From NCBI GenBank assembly GCA_020466095.1, contig CM035807.1, positions 63,210,650-63,274,649 on the forward strand: DNA of 64,000 bases. The letters run 5' to 3'. Below are positions 24,079-33,854 of this stretch, piece after piece. Origin of the DNA: Chlorops oryzae (taxonomy: Eukaryota; Arthropoda; Insecta; Diptera; Chloropidae). The number at the start of each line of letters is the position of its first letter. The stretch's first letter is position 1. Below the pieces are notes generated by a model, which saw only the letters and a program-made list of their open reading frames with translations, did no database searches and had not been told where the DNA came from. Made by a program: the position numbers and the translations under genes.

Positions 24079-25366
24079 TTAGGTATAGTAAAAAGAAATC
24101 CATTATTTTTGCATTAAATTGAGGGCTTTATTTAAGATAGTTAGAATGACCCGATTTAGGTCAAATATGCGCCGTTTTGTTCGATAACTTGTTGCCATTT
24201 TAAAGGTAATTTCATTATGCCTCTCTCATAGAAGCCCTCGTTCCTATTAGCAAAAAATTGAGACAGTCGAATTTCAGAAGCCTCTCTTGAAGCGAATGTT
24301 TCACCAGCAAAATTGTTCGCCATGGACAGGAACAGATGGTAATCACTTGGTGCCATGTCCGGACTATAAGGTGGATGCAGAAGAACCTCCCAACCAAACT
24401 GCCGGAGCTTCTGGCGAGTCACTATCGATGTGTGTGGCCTGGCGTTGTCCTGATGGAACACAATTCCTCTCCTATTGGCCAAAGCTGGCCGCTTATGGGC
24501 GATTGCTTCCTTCAGACGGTCCAATTGTTGACAGTAGAGTTCCGAGTTAAGAGTTTTGCCGTATGGGAGCAGCTCATAGTAGATAATTCCCTGCCAATCC
24601 CACCAAACACACAGCAAAACCTTCCTGGCCGTCAATCCTGGCTTGGCCACCGTTTCCGCCGGTTCACCGTGTTTCGACCACGACCGTTTTCGCTTGACGT
24701 TGTCGTAAGTGACCCACTTTTCATCACCAGTCACCAACCGCTTCAGAAATGGGTCGATTTTGTTGCGGTTCAGCAGCGATTCGCAGATGGAAATTCGGTC
24801 TATGAGGTTTTTTTGCGTTAACTCGTGTGGCACCCATACATCGAGCTTCTTTGTGTATCCAGCCTTATTCAAATGGTTCTAAACGGTTTTTTGTGCAATC
24901 TTTAGCTCTTTTGCAATCGAAACAGTGCTAACATGACGGTCGGACTCGATAATTTCCATGATTTTATCGACATTTTCGTCAATTGGCCTTCCAGTGCGTG
25001 GTGCATCCTTGACATCGAAGTTACCGGAACGGAATCGACGAAACCAAAATTGCGCATGATTGGCTGTTACAGTATCAGGTCCATAAACGCTATTCACATT
25101 TTCAGCCGCCTGGCTTGCGTTTTCTCCCTTATCGAAGAAAAACTGTAAAATGTAGCGAATTTTCTCTTTGCTGATGTCCATCTTTGACAAGCTCTCAAAC
25201 AAAACTGAATCAATCAATCAAAAAAGTGTCAAAAAAGCTTTTTTAGTAGGAACTGTCATCTTTCTAATGCCCCCTAGCGGAACACGATCGGACTTATACA
25301 ACGCGAGATGCAGATAAATAACGCCATCTATTGGAAAAATAATGGATTTCTTTTTTGTACACCTAA
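24079..25366 (-). mobile_element. Full-length mariner transposon
   Basis: It is flanked by TA (24077-24078 and 25367-25368). The terminal inverted repeats begin ttaggtatag at 24079 and, on the other strand, ttaggtgtac at 25366. Their next 25 bases are also shared (aaatccattattttt). The size of 1288 bp is normal for a mariner. Its left flank is element D gag and its right flank is Helitron helicase DNA. Confidence 0.95.
24156..25181 (-). pseudogene. mariner transposase with one nonsense codon
   Basis: Encodes the DD34D transposase that cuts and pastes mariner at TA. The N-terminal HTH half (start MDISKEKIRYIL at 25181) ends at a TAG near 24876, where a Trp is expected before NHLNKAGY. The catalytic half follows in the same frame. 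Catalytic residues are D in VTGDEKW, D in HQDNARPH and D in APSDYHLF, with exactly 34 residues between the last two. The PYSPDMAPSDYHLF box is intact. Only the nonsense codon visibly breaks the gene. I chose MDISKEK over an upstream start because it matches usual mariner N-termini. Confidence 0.92.
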
Positions 25367-25368
25367 TA

Positions 25369-27209
25369 TTATATAATACTTGTGGTTTGCTAACACGTGA
25401 ACAGGAATTATACAATTGTCCATGTGAGAAAACTGGATATTCCAGGTTTATTCCACATATTTCCATTGATTGGCCTTGAGATTTGTTAATTGTTATTGCA
25501 AATGCGAGACGAATTGAAAATTGCAATCGCTTGAATTTAAATGGCATATCTGTTGGAATCAATGAGATTCGTGGAATCAGTACGTTTTCACCTTTGAATT
25601 TTCCTTTCAATATAGTTGCTTCAATAACATTTGGCATCAATTTATTAACGGCTAATCGGGTTAAATTGCAAAGTTTCGGTTGACTTATGTTTCGAATGCT
25701 AATAATTGGAACACCTATTTTTAGTCGCAAATTGTGTGGTGGCAATCCAGGAACGTTGTATAATGAACGACGTCATCGTCATTTGTAACTGTGTCGATTG
25801 ACTTGTAGGAAACCACATCACCTGCAAAATATAAATCAAATTTATTAATGAAAACAAAAAGACTAAATTTTGATATTTTTTGCAATACCTGGTATTTTAC
25901 TTTGTATTGTCCAATTTAGTTCGGTAACATCTTTATTTGTTCCTGCTAGTATATCTCGTTCGCTCAGCCATACATGGTTCATGTAGTTACGAATGATGTT
26001 CGGGAACACGCTTTGAATTAAATCATCTTTATCTTTGGTAATGCGACAGAAATTTTCAGTAAAAGTTATCATACCAGTTGAAGCATCAACTGGCATTGTA
26101 CCATTTCCGATATCTAACAATTGTTTAGAAAATTCAGCAGCAGATGGATCATTTTGCAGTTGAATTCTAACGTTTGTTGTTAGACGCAACACATTTACGT
26201 GTCTTCACAATGGTGATGGTTTCAGACACGCAATGAGTTCATCTGCTGGCGTCGATCGAGGAATGACTGGCAAAGTTTGTCTGAAATCAGCAGCTATCAA
26301 CATCAATGCACCACCAAACAGATTATTTGTCTTTCGAATATTTCTCATTGTAGTTTCCAATGCTTGCAACGATTTTTTGTGTGCCATGGTGCATTCGTCC
26401 CATATGATGATTTCGCATTGTTGCCAAACATTTCCCATTCCAGATCTTTTCGTAATGCCACATGTTGGATATTCAATCATATGAACGTTTAATGACAATT
26501 TCAATGCGGAGTGAGCGGTTCGACCACCATCCAATAAAGTTGCAGCTATTCCGGAGGAAGCAAGTGCTAACGCAATTTTATTTTGTGATCGTATTTTTGC
26601 CAGTAATAAAGACATTAAAAATGTCTTTCCAGTTCCACCTGGTGCATCCCAAAAATAAAAGCCTCCACTCTTATTTTTAACAGCATCCATGATGTCCTCA
26701 TATGAACGTTTACGTTGTGCATTCAATTTTGGCAAATTCTCTTTAACATATTCCTTCAAAACAATTATATCAAATTGTCTTTCACGACGAATTTCCTGTT
26801 CAAAGACATCATGCATACTTCTGTTTGGTGCAATCAAACCACACTCCTCTAAAGTCTTATTTGCGATCATTAAACAAATATCTTCGATTTTAATTAATGC
26901 TTCATTATACATATCTAATGTATACTCCAATTCTGTATTTGATCTCAAACGACGCATCTCATATAATATGTCTTCAGTCATATAATCGCGATATTTATTC
27001 CATAAATTAATAGGATCGGCTGGATAACATGTCGCGATTATTATTGCAAATAAATCTCTGATTTGATATGGCGAACATGTATTTGAAGCATCAATCATTG
27101 TATCATGCCACTGCGAATCATTTTCCAATAAACCGAGTTTATCTCCGTCAACTGTTCGCAAATTTTTGAATGAAGTTGGACCACGTACCTTAACCAATAA
27201 TAATCGCAA
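25369..27209 (-). pseudogene. Helitron helicase domain (PIF1-like), broken
   Basis: Pieces 26205-27209, 25863-26192 and 25370-25745 hold the SF1 helicase of the RepHel protein. The Walker A motif is DAPGGTGKTFLMSLLL, and Walker B-like IIWDECTMAHK follows. The last piece has AITINKSQGQSMEICGI and FSHGQLYNSCSRVSKP. Stops and frame changes separate the pieces. The C-terminal end runs into the mariner just after SRVSKPQVLYN. Confidence 0.88.
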
Positions 27210-27357
27210 ATAAAAACATTCATCGTTTTTCGGATGAATTGCTTAAATTCGTCCCAACGCATCGCTTTTTCTTATGCCTGAATCACCTTGCACTTTCTCT
27301 CGTCGTAAGCGTCGTTGAAACGTTTTATTTTGATGCCAAGTGTAATACTGTGGAACT

Positions 27358-29182
27358 TCACTGTACAGTAATGTCTTTGCAAAAAATCAGTTTGACATAA
27401 CTTAAAAACGCCGTTAATGTTGTATCTGACGGAGCATCAACTCTTTCCCTTGCATTTTCCGAAGTAAAATAAACACGTTGTCCATTTTCAAGATGCACAG
27501 CCAAATGTTGAACCATTGGATGTCGTTCATGAATGGGAAATGAAAATATTCGCCACAATGCTTCATTGGTGCTTATATATCGGCCAAGCTGATATTGACT
27601 TATTTAATCCCGACTGTTTTCATTAGCAACTCCCATTATTGCCATGTCGCTACCTTTGTTCACGTATTTACAAATATACTTGATGGATTTAACGGAATTG
27701 CAATATTCTACATTTATATGCGCTTTAAATGTCTTCGATAATAGTGGTGAATAATCCACACAATCCATCTATTGTAGATTTCAATATCTCTATTTCGAAC
27801 TCGAATATTTGCCGAATTTCCATTATCTTCAACTGAACGCCGACGGTAAAGTGGATATCCATCGTTTCCACTAACAGTTTCCGAAATCAATGGTCTTGCA
27901 TACCGTTTAGTACATTTACCATCAACCATACCTGGAGAACTCGGATTTATATCGCCACAGGGTCCGTGAATCAAAGTTATGGTAACGACATCATATAAAA
28001 CAGGATCGGTAATTTTATCAGGAATTTCAGCACAAATAACATTGTCCATTTCATCCGACCTTATTTTCTCAACCAACCATATCAAGATATGCGCGTGTGG
28101 TAATCCTTTCTTTTGCCATTCCACCGAGTACATAAAACAACGAACCTTTCCATACACTTCATGCTTAGTTATGAAATCCATGAGCGCTTTCAAATTCTGT
28201 TTGAAAACTCGAGCTGTTACGTTATGACGATCGAGATGCAATTGATGGAGAAATATATGTTCTTTTATTTCAACCCATTGCGGGTTACAGGTAAATGTAA
28301 TGAACAAATCAGGTCGCTGATAATGTCGGACGTAACACATCGCATTCTGCGCATATTCATGCATGTGGCGAGGGCTCCCAGTGAAACTGGATGGTAAAAT
28401 AATGAGTTGACCAATATCTTCTACGTAACCATCATTATTTATTTCATCACGTAAATGAATGTATTCTTCGGCACGCAAATTTCGTTGGTGATACCGAATG
28501 TAGTTCAATCGTTCAGATTCAACTTTCGCATACATATCCACAGCATATTGGTGAAATAGTCTTCGACTCTTCAATATATGATTGAAATTATACTCACGGC
28601 ACATAAACTTGTATGCATAATAGTTCATTGCACTCAGGCTTTTATTCGTTAATGTACCTACAAAAGCAACAAAAATAATACATTAATCTCGCTAAACTCC
28701 CCCAAAAAAACAAAAAAAATCTATTGTTAAAATTCCCAAAATATGACAATCATTAGATTTAGCATACCATCCACTGGATTAATCATTTTTAACGTAACAT
28801 CACACTGATCTTCTCCTGTACAGAACAGCAATGGATATTGCAATGCATCGTACGACCGATGCAATTCCGATACACGTTGCAATTGATTGCTATTCCTACG
28901 GTGAAGTACAATGTCGCGGGGATTAAATCCATCTCCAACAATCACTATCGCCACTTCATCAATGGTGGGTGCATTAAATAAGCCAGAATGATGGCCGGCA
29001 GGCGTTTTATAAGATCGAATCACAATTTTATAGTTATCTGTTGGCATCCTTTCCAAAGCCAATTTAAACAAATGCACCATTTTATTCTTTTCGTGGAGTA
29101 AATTTTGGATTTGTTTAACAATGTTTCCTCTTATGTTTGATCCAAATTCACAACGCCTTTTCACTTCTTGATTTGTGTCACC
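27358..29182 (-). pseudogene. Helitron Rep (HUH endonuclease) domain, broken
   Basis: The replication-initiator nuclease nicks DNA through paired His and Tyr residues. The HUH-type motif is seen as KGLPHAHILIWL near 28100. The tyrosine motif YICKYVNKGSD is readable near 27670 in a shifted frame. The frame is broken at about 27725, 27605 and 28630-28730. The N-terminal piece 28727-29182 continues directly from 46151. Flanking wording RPDLFITFTCNPQW is typical of animal Helitrons. Confidence 0.88.
29179..29182 (+). repeat. Target-site duplication CACC, left copy
   Basis: CACC before TGTTGAG; the matching CACC follows CCAACA at 46151-46154. A 4-bp duplication is usual for gypsy-group integrases. 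Deleting 29183-46154 restores an uninterrupted Helitron frame. Confidence 0.92.
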
Positions 29183-29967
29183 TGTTGAGAGTCTCTCCCA
29201 AACTCACATGTGGTCACCTTAAACGGCAAACAAAAGGCAGTGACCTGCATTCATGAATTTCTACTTCAAGGTGATTCCATGCTACTGAAAAGCAGCGGCT
29301 AGCGAAAACTGCTGACAGAGACAGTTTGGCTACTACAACAACAACACCAGCACGAGCATAAGCATATGCACAACCAGATCGCTGGTAATTACAAGAGCAT
29401 TAAGCACAAACCCGGCGCATGCATTTGCAGGGCGACAGCTAGCAACAACAATACAGGCACCGTATATGCACGATTGTCTAATCTCAGCACTGGCACAGCG
29501 AATGCACAATTGCAATCCGATCGCTGGTAACAACAATAACAACTACAAAAGAAGCAATAGGAACTTCGGAATAGCTTCATGTAGCAACAACAACAATATG
29601 GCAATGTTGGTACAATTGCGGGTGAAGGTCGCGGTCAAGCTTATGCAATGTGTTATATATAAACGAAGCTTCGACAACTGGAAAGGGACTTCGACTTCTT
29701 CTGTGAGCGTACTCACCCACGGGCCACGCCGTCGGAAGCATAGGGCACTTTCAAGTTAGGATAAGTAATTCTGTTTAGACCTAAGGATTCCAACATTAAA
29801 TAAAAGGATTGAACCTTAGATGCAATCTTTTACTTAAAAGGAAATATAGGGACTATTATACGCTCGACACTGTCTGAGCGCTTGGTCTCCTATACCTCAG
29901 CATTGGAATAAAGGAACGTTTATACGCTCGACCCTGTCTGAGCGCTTCACTTCCTTAGATCCCAACA
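29183..29967 (+). repeat. 5' LTR of element B (785 bp)
   Basis: Runs from TGTTGAGAG to GATCCCAACA. It includes CAA-rich and purine-pyrimidine patchy U3 sequence (29320-29600), a TATA-like tatataaa at 29653-29660 and, from about 29666, the R-U5 part shared with 45849-46150. Two copies of a tacgctcgac...ctgtctgagcgctt phrase lie in U5, near 29858-29885 and 29922-29948. Only R-U5 has a partner in the 3' LTR. Confidence 0.85.
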
Positions 29968-29972
29968 TTATT

Positions 29973-29992
29973 TGGCGCAGCCGGTATTCGAC
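29973..29992 (+). promoter_or_regulatory. Primer binding site of element B
   Basis: Five bases after the LTR, tggcgcagccggtattcgac resembles the tRNA-Ser-type PBS of the 17.6/297 group, which I recall as starting tggcgcag. The same sequence is the PBS of element E at 53165. Confidence 0.7.
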
Positions 29993-30082
29993 TGACTTTC
30001 AGTTGGATGAGAACTCAGTTTCCTCAAAGCTTTGAACAAAATTATATTGATCGCTATGCAGCTTGGCGCATTTTGCTAAGTT

Positions 30083-30337
30083 GGAATTGTGTCAATTTTA
30101 ATTAGCGACTAGTTGCTACCACAGGGCAAAAAAGCTTATTATGCTGCATGCGAGATTGTAATTTTTGAGCAAAGATTGTATTGTCAAGGATATCTTGCCA
30201 ATATATCTGGGCAAAAAGCTTAGAAGAGATATTGAAACATAATTTAATATTCAAAGTGTACATACATGAACGGCTATAAACGAATTTCGCCTGTGATTGG
30301 AATTGTGTCAATTTTAATTAGCGACTAGTTGCTACCA
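30083..30337 (+). repeat. Direct repeat of ~38 bp in leader of element B
   Basis: The phrase ggaattgtgtcaattttaat and the following tagcgactagttgctacca occur at about 30083-30121 and 30298-30337. They flank about 180 bp of leader. It may be a local duplication or the footprint of an insertion. Confidence 0.85.
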
Positions 30338-30552
30338 AAAACAGCCGATCAATTCATTAGCACGATTGTATGGTAACACACAGGTCAAGATTTTTTAACG
30401 CAAGTAAATTTTTTTTTTTGAATCCTGGCGTCTGGGCAGAATTATTGAAATAATATTTGTTTTACAAGAATCGACGGTAGCAGTTACCAAGCACAAGAAA
30501 ATTAAATCAACCAATTTACCAAGCAATGTGGCGCAGAATAACGAAAATTAAA

Positions 30553-30561
30553 ATGGTAAGT
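30553..30561 (+). promoter_or_regulatory. ATG directly followed by a GTAAGT splice donor
   Basis: The leader has aaaATG|GTAAGT, so a donor splits right after a start codon. Joining this ATG to an acceptor supplies the start codon of the downstream exon. The phase fits the env exon at 38280. Element E has the same arrangement at 53560-53568. Confidence 0.6.
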
Positions 30562-30641
30562 ACAACAGAAAATTATTTACTATAACCACATTGAGTCCCT
30601 GCTTATTATTTTTGATTTTACGGGAAATATAATTAATTCTT

Positions 30642-31118
30642 ATGGCCAAAGAACTAGATGCGTTAAAAGACAAACTAAAATTATTCGAAACTGATTCCGA
30701 AGAAGTTCTTAGAGAAGCAAGGGAGTTAGCACGAGAATCAATTTTGAGCAAGGAAATTTCGAAATTAGTAAAGGATCAAGCAGTGCTGGGTCAATTTTCA
30801 AAATTAGGGGAAGCTACGTTTTTAATTAATCAAATCAAAAATTCAGTAAGTGTTTCGGAACAGGCCACAGAGAACAAAATTCAGATACTAGAAGAGTCAA
30901 TACAGGGTTTAACAAAAGAAGGAAAAAAATTAAGAGCACAGATTGACGTACAGAATAATTTGATTGACGAATCTGAAAGGGATAACCAAGAACTAAGAGA
31001 ATCACTAAGTAAGGCCGTCGGTAATAAGTTAGCAGAAACAGTGGAAAAAGACAAAGCACGCTTAAAGGAAAGCGAGGAGGAAGTAAGATATTTGAAACAG
31101 GAAGTTAAACAGCTTTAA
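30642..31118 (+). pseudogene. gag: Gag N-terminal coiled-coil region of element B
   Basis: A 158-codon open piece from ATG to TAA at 31116. It has heptad-like Leu/Ile spacing and dense charge (LDALKDKLKLFETDSEEVL, NQELRESLSKAVGNKLAE), and is predicted by eye to be coiled coil over most of its length. The same region heads Gag of element E (53711 on). After the TAA the frame stays open to about 31410, past the capsid start. The capsid lies in another frame, so the polyprotein is broken between 31118 and 31369. Confidence 0.7.
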
Positions 31119-31368
31119 ACAGCATTAAAAAACGTTTGTTACACCGCAGCCTCTCCTAACCCAAGCCAATCGCGAAAACTAAGGACAACTAGCTCAAACA
31201 CAGATAATCTCGCTCTCCCCACAGTCCAAAACGTAGTTCCACTTAACGAAAATTCCTTAACACCCACAACTACTGCTCAGCATATTATTCCTACAATCAA
31301 GACAACTAGCCCCAGCACAGATAATCTAACAATCCCAGCATCCTCCCCATCATACAATACGTATAAAT

Positions 31369-32475
31369 ATGGCCACCAATATGCAGGTAGACGAATTGAT
31401 GGGAAAAGTAAGTAACCTCGTTCCATATTTTTCAGGCACTAACAATGCCGATTTATATCTAGAAGTTGATAGATTTTTTAATGGAATTTGATTATTGAAA
31501 AGCGTAGTAGGGAACAGCAATATAAGCGACACACTTGGTTGCATAAAAAACAGACTAGCAGGCAAAGCTTACGAAATTGTCTCAAAGAGAATAATAAACA
31601 ATCTGGATGAGTTAAATGACGTCATAAAATCAGAATTGTTGAAAAAACGAAGCTTAGAAACAATCAGATATGAAATTGCTTCCGCAAAGCAGCAGAGTAC
31701 TGAAAAGGTTTCGGAGTTTGGTAGAAAGATAGAATCGTTATTGCGTGAAGCCGAAGAGCTTATTAGGAAATCGTGGAACCATACTGAAGAAGTAGCATTG
31801 CTACACGACTACCAGAAATGAGGGAAAAATAAATTTATTTTTGGTATTCAGGACCCCTTTTTACGAAACAGACTCGAGGGCGCAGAACATGAATCACTAT
31901 TTACTCTTATAAAATTAGCGCAGACGACGGAAGAGCGACATGAGGAAAATAGTAAAATTGGATATTCTGATCATTTCATATATAAACAAACCCCAGTAGC
32001 CATACATCAAGCTCGGTGTTCATTTTGTAACGTAGAAGGCCATACTTGGGATGTTTGCGTGCAAAGAAAAAATACGCCCTATTGCGGTAGTTGTGCTCAA
32101 TATGGGCACACCACTAATGCGCAATGTAACGTAAAGAGTACCCCCATGCATAAAAATATACAAAATTGCGGTTTTTGCGGAAAAACGGGACACTCCGAAA
32201 AAAATTGCTATGCGAAAATTAAAAATTTATTCTGTAACGTCTGTCAGTTAAAGGGTCACGAAACAAATCCGTACTGCAGGCAGGGGCACAAAAACAAACA
32301 AGCTAATCAGAACAATTCACAAACGAGAAACAGCGATCGCAATACTAATAACAATCGAAGCGCCCCAACAATGAATAAAACCATTCAATGTTTTAAATGC
32401 TCGCAACCGGGTCATATTGCAAGAAATTGTCCGAATAATCAGGGAAACCCCTCGCGGCCCGGTCTCGGCCATTAG
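31369..32475 (+). pseudogene. gag: Gag capsid and five-zinc-knuckle nucleocapsid of element B
   Basis: One frame from ATG at 31369 to TAG at 32473, broken by TGA at about 31487 and 31819. The capsid-like part contains NSNISDTLGCIKNRLAGKAY. The nucleocapsid part has five zinc knuckles in a row: CSFCNVEGHTWDVC, CGSCAQYGHTTNAQC, CGFCGKTGHSEKNC, CNVCQLKGHETNPYC and CFKCSQPGHIARNC. Two of them use a C-x2-C-x4-H-x5-C spacing. Five is high for a retroviral Gag, and the classical gypsy/17.6 group lacks such knuckles as far as I know. Confidence 0.82.
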
Positions 32476-32654
32476 ACCGGAATGCCAGCAGCAAACAAGA
32501 GTCTCTGAGGCCAATTCAAATGAGAAATTCAGAAAAACCAATATATAAAGACGAATTAAAGGAGCTAGATATAAATAAAAATTTTTAAGATGATGTTGAC
32601 AAAAAAACGATCAGTATAAATTTAAATTGTAATAAATCAGAGAAAAAAAGAATA

Positions 32655-33854
32655 ATGAGTTCAAGAATCTTAAGTAAAAAAGAACTCTCATTAAAGAAAA
32701 ATCAAAAGCAAAAACGAAGAGTGCATTTTAACGAGAATGTGAGATTTCATTTTTACAAGAGTTCAATGCAAATTGTAAATGCAGAATCAGAAAAAACGGT
32801 TGAAGATAAAAAGAGTAAAAACGAAGATAGAAGTCAATTTCGAAAATTATTTTTATCTTTTGTGTTACCTTTTTTAGCAGCCATAAGCGAAAAATTTTCT
32901 ATTTTGCGCAATCAAACTTGGGAATGGCTAAAAGAACGAAAGAAGCACCCCTGTAGGAACCTGATTCGAAATAATCCCAAATCCTTTAATACACAATGTT
33001 CAGGCTTAGTGTCAGACGACGCGTTTATAGTATTTCCTAATCGACAAGCTATAAACGATGAGGTAACTCTGTTAGTGGACACTGGAGCTGACATTAGTTT
33101 AATTAAATGGGAAGCGTTAAAAAATGTAAATAACATTTATGAATCGGAAGCCAAGAGTTTAGTGGGAGCCTTCGGAGGCACCGTTAGGAGTAAAGGAATT
33201 ATAGACATTGGTCATACAAATAATGAAGAGTTGAATTTTAAGTTTCACGTTTTACCAAAGGGAAGTAAAATTCCGGGAGATGGACTAGTAGGCAGAGATG
33301 GGCTCTGGAATAAATCAGTCATAGATACCATAGAAAAAGAAATTAAATTTTTCAAAAATGGCAAAGAAATTGCTTCACTTCCACTTGTTAGTTCCACTTA
33401 TAGCAGTCGGGTTTGTACTATTAAGCCAGTCACGATCCGTGCTAGGACAGCAAGGGCAGTAGAAATATGCGCAGAGAAATTTTCCGGAGAAATCGTTATA
33501 CAAAAAAGGGAAATTATGCCTAACGTTTTTGTAGGACGTACAATTACGGAAATTTTAAAGGGAAAGGACTATGTGCCAATGTTGAACGCAAATCACACGG
33601 ATGTTCGAATAGAATCCAGTGAATTAGAATATGACTGTGGCACAGAATTTGAAAGTTTGGACGTTCCAAACATTAATCAATTACAAGAAGGGTGTAATGA
33701 GAATAATCGTTTTAACCTTTTGATGAACGCAGTAAATTTAGATAAAAATCTTAATAAAGATGAATTGCATTCCATAAAAAAAATATTTAGAGACTACATA
33801 TACCGATATATTTCTTTTGCAAGGAGACAAACTTTCATACACTACGGTTATTGA
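32655..33854 (+). CDS. Protease-containing ORF of element B
   Basis: 399-codon frame. The N-terminal 130 residues start with a basic segment containing KRRVHFNENVRFHF, then a hydrophobic stretch (LFLSFVLPFLAAI). Retropepsin follows with LLVDTGADISLIKW near 33075 and GLVGRDGLW near 33290, so the catalytic Asp-Thr-Gly is intact. The last part is the connector to RT (NLDKNLNKDELHSIKK), where two frame changes at about 33797-33855 separate it from the pol frame. Alternatively the first 130 residues belong to a Gag C-terminus. Expression in an active copy would be as gag-pro-pol. Confidence 0.7.
   Translation: MSSRILSKKELSLKKNQKQKRRVHFNENVRFHFYKSSMQIVNAESEKTVEDKKSKNEDRSQFRKLFLSFVLPFLAAISEKFSILRNQTWEWLKERKKHPCRNLIRNNPKSFNTQCSGLVSDDAFIVFPNRQAINDEVTLLVDTGADISLIKWEALKNVNNIYESEAKSLVGAFGGTVRSKGIIDIGHTNNEELNFKFHVLPKGSKIPGDGLVGRDGLWNKSVIDTIEKEIKFFKNGKEIASLPLVSSTYSSRVCTIKPVTIRARTARAVEICAEKFSGEIVIQKREIMPNVFVGRTITEILKGKDYVPMLNANHTDVRIESSELEYDCGTEFESLDVPNINQLQEGCNENNRFNLLMNAVNLDKNLNKDELHSIKKIFRDYIYRYISFARRQTFIHYGY

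Larger units (their letters stand above)
25369..29182 (-). mobile_element. Helitron, main part (Rep and helicase), minus strand
   Basis: Degenerate RepHel gene in minus orientation. It is truncated on its C-terminal side by the mariner at 25366 and interrupted on its N-terminal side by element B at 29183. The missing N-terminal part resumes at 46151; coding continuity and a duplicated CACC show that the two parts were once joined. No 3' hairpin with CTRR end is present, since that side is cut off. Confidence 0.9.

Noticed and set aside
23823..24117. Cys- and Val-rich plus-strand ORFs (runs of Cys or Val)
   Set aside because: Translations of TTG/GTT repeats that are the reverse of the AAC-coded Asn runs in Gag of element D.
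29333..29604. Cys-rich minus-strand ORFs over the LTR of B
   Set aside because: Reverse of CAA-rich LTR sequence; no domain and inside U3.
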